NCBI GenBank assembly: GCA_029717555.1
Contig: JAMDHS010000081.1
Location: forward strand, 1-64,000
DNA from: Peribolospora baueri
Taxonomy: Eukaryota > Basidiomycota > Peribolosporomycetes > Peribolosporales > Peribolosporaceae
Reading direction: 5' to 3'
DNA: 64,000 nucleotides
Part shown: positions 57,501 to 64,000 of the stretch, piece by piece
How positions within the stretch are numbered: position 1 is the stretch's first letter
Layout: each line of letters starts with the position of its first letter
Notes under the pieces: generated by a model
Database searches by the model: none
Told to the model about the DNA's origin: nothing
The model's input: the letters and a program-made list of their open reading frames with translations, nothing else
Translations under genes and position numbers: made by a program

Positions 57501-58500
57501 CCCTCACGTATCACGAAAGCCTTGCACGAAAGCCTTACATAAACCATTGCTTTGTTTGGAACTGCCAGGGATGTCAAGCGCCAACGGGCCGTCCGACCTC
57601 CGACGTCTTTTGTGCATCTCCTCTCAACGCCAGGCGTCGCGAGCGGCGAATTGACCATCTCGGACGCCACCCTGCTCAGCAACGGCGCGCCCGTGCTTTC
57701 ATTTACCACTGGCACAGCGTACACTTACCACGATGCCATGCAGTGCTGGGTGCGCCTTTCGAGCGCTTGGTGGGCCGATGGGAGCGACGCTTGGGACGGG
57801 AGGATGCGGGGTAATCGGCAGGGCACGACAGGGAGGGGCGTCGTGCGGGGGATCGAGGCCAGGATAAACGACGTGGTGGCCGGGAGGGAAGACGCTCCGA
57901 TGGACGGCAGCGCAGCGTTCGGAGACGGTGCTAATGGCAGGACGGGCATTGGCAGCGTGCCCGTCCACCTCCGTGGGGAGTACTGGGATGCTGCTTTGAG
58001 CCTAGGTCACCTCGAGGCGAGGATGAGCGCCGCGGCGCTGTTGGACTCGCCCACGGAGTACAGGCAGTTCATGCAGCAGTACGCGCGGAAGTTGGGCGAG
58101 GAAGGATTCCGAGGGAAGGCGGAGGAGCTGCTTAGGGAACTTATCGGACCGATCTATTAGTGAGTTGCCACGGAAGGAAGCGTGTCGTGGAACGGTTGCT
58201 TAATTTTTTTTTCTCTTTTCTCCTACTCGCCTTTCCGCGTTTGTCTTGTAGCAAAGCAAGAGACGATGCCTGGCAGCCGACGATCGTCGGCTTGGACAAG
58301 GTGGGTAGGCCGGTATCTTTTGTCGATCCGCTAGCTTTCGACGTCTCAATCCTCGCGTTCGTCGCCCTTCCTGCATACAGCGAGCGCTCGTGAAGGAGGT
58401 GCTGAGCATCTTCGGCAAGAGCAAGACGCTCATCGCCCTCGGCCAGCAATACGCAGACCTACTTCGCAAGATGTCGGGCGACGATCTGTTTGGAGTGTGA
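54547..58500 (+). CDS. HIR1: HIRA-type histone chaperone subunit
   Basis: Fourteen exons: 54547-54583, 54668-54745, 54853-54954, 55063-55153, 55254-55342, 55423-55515, 55608-55936, 56031-56212, 56288-57012, 57069-57294, 57380-57478, 57569-58159, 58252-58300 and 58381-58500. All are in phase and give 936 residues. The N-terminal WD40 propeller includes MHIVQPSWVLHQ, FSIHVHPDGSRVATGG, WANSGRFLASGSDD, VTWDPAGQYLATASDDRSVK and LSWSPDGHTLFACSSDGTI. A B-domain-like stretch has QSVTITKDGRRRIQPSLI. The C-terminal Hira domain has SPLVNMDSADNLLMAITASG and ends DDAWQPTIVGLDK, YADLL. Hir1/HIRA deposits H3-H4 outside S phase and represses histone genes with Hir2, Hir3 and Hpc2. Intron 1 is GC-AG (G then GCAAGT). 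Retaining intron 12 gives a TAG at the exon edge. Confidence 0.95.
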
Positions 58501-58996
58501 TCGGAGAGGGCTCGGGCGAACGCCGCGCCCAGCAACGGACGAGGTAACGTTTTCCCTGCGATTCTTTCCATGTTTTGGATGCTTTCGGATGTAACAGTAC
58601 CGTCCCTTGTATCGTCCCATGCTGGACGCATGACTGTGTGCAATGGCAAGCGGTTTCCACGCCGCTTGGTGATCGTCGTGCTCGATGGACGGCCGGTCCG
58701 CTGTCCTCACCCGTCGTTTTTTGCCCCCCGCCACTATTTTTCTCGAGCTTCTAGAACTTCGTCTGAGACGCTTACTACACTCAAGGAGGGTCTTCGCGGC
58801 TCTATATCTCACTATGGGTGCAGCTTTTGGATGTCCTTCACCGGACACTATCTGAAAGTCTGAATTGTCACCTGACAAACCGCACGTTTCAGATCCGTGG
58901 CCATGGATGGTGACGACCACCTAAGACATCATTGGCCACCACAACGACGTCTTGCTCCCCATCATCCATCGTACGAATCGAGTATCACAACAACCC
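58501..58996 (+). other. Intergenic region between HIR1 and glutaredoxin
   Basis: HIR1 3' flank and glutaredoxin promoter. I see no gene and no clear regulatory box. Confidence 0.5.
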
Positions 58997-59764
58997 ATGG
59001 GCTCCTATCTTTCCTCTAAATTCGGCATGTCTTACACGTTGACGCCAGAGCTCATGACGGCGGCCAAGGACAAGATCGAGGTTCGTGTCGCTACGGCTGC
59101 GAGCCTGGAGGCGAGGTCGTCTTGATCCAAACGAAGGGCAGACCGAGCTCAACGCCGCCCCTTCTCTGCTCATCCTTTCCATTGCTCCTTCCTTTTCACC
59201 ATGTTCTTTAGAAACTGATTCCTGAATAGTGAGTCGAACGGTCGTCGAGATCCATAGTTGCGCGCGGTACTCTCGTCCTCGTCCAACGCCCTCTGATCCT
59301 TCTCGTTTTATGGCTCCAACATGTCCATCCTCGGTCCACAATCACCTTCTACCTAGCACCATCGTCATCTTCTCCAAGACCTATTGCCCATACTGCCGCC
59401 GAGCGAAACAGATGATCGCGTCGCTCGGCCTCGGTCCTGATGAGGTCAAGATCCTTGAGCTCGATGACATGGGCGAGGAGGGAGCGGCTATCCAGGAATA
59501 TCTTTTGCAGAAAACGGGTCAGAGGACGGTGCCGAACATCTTTGTGAAAGGGAAACATCTAGGGTAAGCCGTGCCTTCGCTCCTCGGACGTCCACGAGTG
59601 GATGGCCAAGATGGTGGTGGTGAAGGGCTTCGTGTGCTGACCTGGCCGACCTTCTGGGATCGGGACGACGGCGGTAACGAACGATGTCGAACGCTTACAG
59701 GGGCTGCGATGACCTCCTGGCAGCTGAACGAAGTGGAAAGTTGCAACAGATGCTCTCTTCCTGA
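58997..59764 (+). CDS. Dithiol glutaredoxin
   Basis: Four exons: 58997-59080, 59212-59228, 59357-59563 and 59701-59764, giving 123 residues. After a short N-terminal extension (MGSYLSSKFGMSYTLTP) come IVIFSKTYCPYCRRAK with the CPYC active site (Cys44, Cys47), the glutathione-binding QRTVPNIFVKGKHLGG with the cis-Pro TVP turn, and CDDLLAAERSGKLQQML. This is a class I glutaredoxin that reduces protein and mixed disulfides with glutathione. The extension begins Met-Gly, so N-myristoylation (Gly2, Ser6) is possible, as is weak membrane targeting; neither is shown. A 17-base exon 2 is required to keep frame. A second in-frame ATG (MSYTL, codon 11) could give a shorter cytosolic form. Confidence 0.93.
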
Positions 59765-61507
59765 TCTCCTCCCTGTATAGTCGCTCTCAGACGCAAGGTG
59801 AGCACGAGCGCATGCGGTGTGCAATGTTCGACAGGTTGTTGGCATGTCGTCCGGTTGTCACCGGGGTCAGCGACTGGACGGGAGAGGGGGTTTGTCGCTA
59901 CAGATGATGCAACTTGGTACCACTACCTTCTGCTGTCGTCAGGGAGAGATAGTCAGGACGAGGATGACTTGTTCAACAGCGGGCAACATGGTCATTAATG
60001 TAGACACAGGCAAACATTCAGTCAGCGGCGACAGAACACCGTGTTATACTCACGAAAGGATGTATCAGAGCACCGAGGGGATAGGAAGGCATTGCACTAA
60101 CGGCCAGGGAGCCCTATCGTTACCCAGGGGATACGGTATCAAGCAAGGGGCACTAAACACAGCAACCAAGGAAAGCACCAGTGACAACCGGCACGCCAGA
60201 ATCCCCCGTACGCGATCAGTCGGCCCCCCGGAGAACCCGAAGACCGCGATCGGTCCCTCCCTCGCCCCGCATCGCCTGCAGACTCACCAACTGCGTCTTC
60301 ATTCGTTATCACGGCAGCGACGGCGTCGGCCGGCAAGTCGCTGCAGGTGTTGATAGCCGCCTCAATGCTCAACGACGTAATCGAGGCCAAGCGAAGGAAG
60401 CCGATCACCTTAGGAGCGTTGAGGTTTCACGACGACCCCGGCACCCGACCCAGCGGATGCCGCTTTTTGTCCACAAAGCGCGTTTGCGGATACGGTGGCG
60501 TCCATGAGCCGCTGGGGAGCCGTGCTCGATGAGAAAGCAATCCCACCCGGCTCTCCGACAGGCGATGCAGGCGTCCACGGCCCGATCTGGGCGATTAGGT
60601 TCGCCGATCTCACCTGTCGCATCCGCTCGATGGAGACGTTCCGGAAGATCTCCCAGGCGGGGCGGTCAGACGGGCTACGAGCAGACGCCATCAGACGTTT
60701 AGCCGTGGGGAGACGGGACGTTGACAGCGAAGCCGCGGTAGCCGCCTGGACGGGGGTCGGGGTCAGAGGCGGGGCGCGGGACGAGCTCTGATATTCTGAA
60801 GAGGGGAACGGCTCCCCTCCCGAACAGCGGCAGTCGCCCAAGAACGAGAGCAAGACTCGTTCGGAGTGCGAGGGGAAGCTGGCGCCGTGGTCAAAGCTGG
60901 AGCCTCGGAGAAGGATTTGGGTTCTGAGGCCGGAGGAGGAACGAAGGTACGGTCCTCAGAGGACGAGGACGAGGACGCCGACGCGAGGAGCAAGGGAAAG
61001 CTGCCGGTGGACTATTTGGCAGCTGTACTTATGCTTCCTCCCGCGAGTTGGTCTCCCAACCAGGGAACGGAGAAGGCTACCACTGGAGGAGCGAGACGGC
61101 GCATCTGTGGACCTTTAGGAGGGACTGAGGGTATTTAAGCGAGGATGGGAACGTAGATCGGCGTCCCGTCGATGAGACCACATTCCGCATTACCATCGCC
61201 AGATGTAGTCGACAAACGACAGACACATTTCTCCCTTCCGGCGGACTTGCTTGGCCGAACAGGGTAAGGAAAGTGGTGGAGGTGGGCGGACGTGGTGGTT
61301 GTACGTACGACGATCCTTCGCCGCGTCACCTTGATATAGATACGGATGATATCTACCGCAGCCAACCAAACCAGCGTTATTAGCCGCCCATGTCGACGTC
61401 GTGTGCGCATACAATCTCTCTACTCGCACACCCTTTCCCCACTCACCCCCAACCTCCTCGCGCCCGTCCAGCTCGCCTTCCAGCCACATTGACCCATCCC
61501 ATCAACC
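59765..61507. other. 1.7 kb region without a recognised gene
   Basis: The minus strand has two patches that look partly coding: about 60780-60410 (WEIFRNVSIERMRQV, LIAQIGPWTP) and about 60402-60290 (FLRLASITSLSIEAAIN, LPADAVAAVI). The second is flanked by AG and GTGAGT on its own strand, as an internal exon would be. I could not link them in frame or recognise a family. The plus strand from 61380 on is the CT-rich leader of the next gene. Confidence 0.3.
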
Positions 61508-63948
61508 ATGTCCGACGTACAGAAGGCGCTCTGCGAGCACATCGAAAAGTCCAAGGACAAGTACATCGCCAGGTACGACCACACAGGAAATGAAACAAAA
61601 GCTGAATTTGCCGTGACCGCCAGCGACTGACTTTGAGAGGATACCGTTATCCCCCAACGTTTTCGTTCGGTACAGGCTCGCGGAAGCCGTTGCCATTCCG
61701 AGCATAAGTGGAGATGCCGCCTACCGTCCGGAGGTGCACCGTATGATGGCCTGGCTCAAAACTGAACTGGAGAAGCTGGGCGCGCAGTGAGCTATCTATG
61801 AGGGCGTTATGGTCACCCACCTTCGGGGCCCAAGAATTGACTTCCCTTCCTTTCCTCTCAGGGTCCGTCTCCAGCCCTTGGGAAAGGAAAACCTACATGG
61901 CACAGAACTCGACCTCCCCCCGGCCGTCCTCGCTCAGCTCGGGAACGATCCGAAGAAGAAGACCATTCTCGTATATGGTCATGCTGACGTCCAGCCGGTT
62001 CGTCTCGGCTTGTTTGAATTGCTCAAGCTCGATAACCGTCCCTCCCCATCGGGTCATCTGATGTGCTTTTGTTTTCTTCTTTTGAATGATGTCGCACGCC
62101 CACAGGCACTCAAATCCGATGGCTGGGACACCGACCCGTTCAAGCTGGTCGTGGATGAGAAGACAGGGAGGATGTATGGACGTGGAAGCACGGACGACAA
62201 GGGCCCCGTTCTTGGGTGAGTTTGCTGCTCCCGTCGCTGTTGCACGAGGACGCGAGCGCTGGCCCCTTTCGACGCTGGTCCATCGCATATTATCTCTCTG
62301 ACATGTCTTTTGCACCATCACGAAGATGGCTGAACGTCATCGAGGCCCATAAAGAACTGGGTATCGAGCTGCCGGTCAACCTGAAGATGTGCTTTGAGGG
62401 TGAGTGAGAGTGCACGTCGATCGGTCTTTGCATTTCTATCCTTTTGTATGATGACGACCTCATACCTCTGCCTCCTCCCGCTTTCTAAAGGCATGGAAGA
62501 GTCCGGCTCGGTGGGTCTCGATGATTTGATTGTCGCCGAGAAGGACAAGTTCTTTGCTGGGACGGACGCCGTTTGCATCTCTGTGAGTCGAGCCTTTTGC
62601 AACGGTGTCACCTTGGCGATCTCATGGGATCTAATTGCCGAGTCCTTACTTTCCGTGTCTTTCTTAGGACAACTACTGGTGAGCGTAGGCCTTCTTTGAA
62701 CGATCTCTACACTCTCCACATCGCTCGTTCTCACGCCCTCTTCGCCTCGTAATTTCCGCGCAGGCTCGGCACTACGAAACCCTGCCTTACGTACGGCCTT
62801 CGCGGCATCTGCTACTACAACTTGACCATCTCCGGCCCGGCGCGAGACTTGCACTCGGGCCTCTTTGGCGGCGTCGTGCACGAGCCGATGACGGATCTCT
62901 TTGCTATCATGAGCAAGCTCGTTTCGACGGATGGCAAGATTTTGATCCCCGGTGTCAACGAGCTTGTGGATCCGCTCACCGACGAAGAGAGGTGAGGGTG
63001 AGGCCAGCGACCCCGTCGCGCCGCGTTGCATTGCCAATCTCACGTCATACCGTCGAGCCATTTTGCAGGAGGCGATACGAGGTCGTTGACTTTTCTCTCA
63101 ACGTGAGCAGCGAGCTGAACGGTGTTTGGATATTCAATTGTTCGTGTCTGACTCGTCTTTCGCTCTCGCCTTATCCGGCCCCACCCTCTCGTGTCCCGTC
63201 GCAGGACATTCACGGGGCGACCGGCTCGCAGACGACGATCCGGGAGGACAAAGTGAGCACGCTGATGGCACGCATGCGCTTCCCTTCGCTCTCCTTGCAC
63301 GGCATCGAGGGCGCCTTCAGCGAGCCTGGGTCAAAGACGGTCATTCCTGCCAAGGTCATTGGTGAGGAGCCGACTTGATCCGAAACGTCGATGTATGAGT
63401 GGACCACGGTCTGAACCGGGCCATCACTTTGCCGTTCCGCCTCGGCCAGGCAAGTTCTCCATCCGGTTGGTGCCGTCGCAGACGCCGGAAAAGGTGAACG
63501 CGCTGGTTCACAAGTTTGTCCGAGACGAGTTTGCCAAGCTGGGAAGCAAGAACAAGGTGGACATCTCGTCGGGGCACGACGGCAAGCCTTGGGTTGTCGA
63601 TCCCAATCACTGGAACTACGGTGAGTGGAGCGTTGGGGCTCGCCTTTTACGATCCGTTCCGTCCCTCACCTTTTACCTCCATCTTTAGTGGCCGCGAGCA
63701 AGGCGACGAAGACGGTGTGGGGGGTGGAGCCTGACCTGACGCGTGAGGGCGGTAGCATCCCTGTCGTGAGTTTTCCTTTATCTTTCTTTCGATCGGTCTC
63801 GGAGCTGACCCGCTTTGTCCCGCCATGCTTGCGTACGACCGGCGCGGGGGGGGAACGAGGACAGACGCTGACGTTTTCAGACACGCTCGGCGTCAACGTG
63901 CTCCTGCTGCCCGTCGGCAGGGCGGACGACGGGGCGCACAGCACGAAC
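61508..63948 (+). CDS. DUG1: Cytosolic M20 metallodipeptidase, DUG1/CNDP2 type, 3' end outside the window
   Basis: Thirteen visible exons: 61508-61572, 61676-61786, 61862-61997, 62106-62215, 62326-62399, 62491-62582, 62668-62678, 62764-62991, 63069-63102, 63205-63361, 63450-63620, 63689-63765 and 63865-63948, then a GTGAGT donor. The 450 codons seen suggest only about 25-30 residues are missing. Metal-ligand motifs are present: [11 protein letters not shown] (His99, Asp101), [15 protein letters not shown] and [12 protein letters not shown] with the catalytic Glu. Later motifs are [35 protein letters not shown] and [18 protein letters not shown]. Dug1 is a zinc or manganese Cys-Gly dipeptidase that completes glutathione breakdown in the cytosol. 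Exon 7 is only 11 bases and encodes DNYW. Confidence 0.95.
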
Positions 63949-64000
63949 GTGAGTGGGCGATCTGGCCGTCACCGTCACCGTCGCTGGCCAGCTTTTCTGA

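Overview
The window looks like nuclear DNA of a GC-rich basidiomycete fungus, most likely a yeast-like one. The basis is a high intron density (up to 14 exons per gene), short introns mostly of 50-120 bases with GTGAG donors, fungal gene families (division-1 chitin synthase, a fungal cyclin, a Lec1-type PX protein, HIR1), pyrimidine-rich leaders and few repeats. Exon chains below were built by hand from reading-frame phase, splice signals and family motifs. I ran no database search.

Layout. At 1-71 there is a pure poly-A run that cuts off an SQT1/AAMP WD40 gene on the minus strand. Next come a peroxiredoxin and a glutathione S-transferase (plus), then a 12-exon chitin synthase (minus, 5.8-10.2 kb). 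A 2 kb non-coding stretch leads to an intron-containing tRNA-Ala(CGC). Then follow a small unknown protein (minus), an APQ12-like membrane protein and an SDR dehydrogenase (plus). A UBZ4 zinc-finger protein (minus) and arginyl-tRNA-protein transferase ATE1 (plus) share a 280-base promoter. Then come an AidB-type acyl-CoA dehydrogenase (plus), a Ctr copper transporter (minus), a YjbQ-family enzyme (plus) and a PCL/PHO80-like cyclin (plus), convergent with a 1756-residue PX/DUF3818 protein (minus, 37-43 kb). Mitochondrial Hsp70 SSC1 (minus) and RNA polymerase subunit RPB10 (plus) are divergent. Tudor-SN/SND1 (minus), a broken Ty3/gypsy fragment, histone chaperone HIR1 (plus), a dithiol glutaredoxin (plus) and the start of a DUG1-type M20 dipeptidase (plus, runs off the end) complete the window.

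Most genes are conserved housekeeping functions: ribosome assembly, transcription, proteostasis, thiol redox, wall synthesis and copper uptake. They are not a functional cluster, though thiol/oxidative-stress genes recur (peroxiredoxin, GST, glutaredoxin, DUG1). I found no clear novel multi-gene system. The more unusual signals are in gene architecture and non-coding sequence: a 6-base exon in the YjbQ gene, an ATG-only first exon in RPB10, GC-AG introns in HIR1 and inside a UBZ4 finger, a GST exon junction that cannot be spliced canonically in frame, a Cys-to-His change in the ATE1 CGYC motif, short tandem duplications (149-, 40-, 30- and 25-base periods), and a GCTAGCTA element recurring in three 3' flanks.
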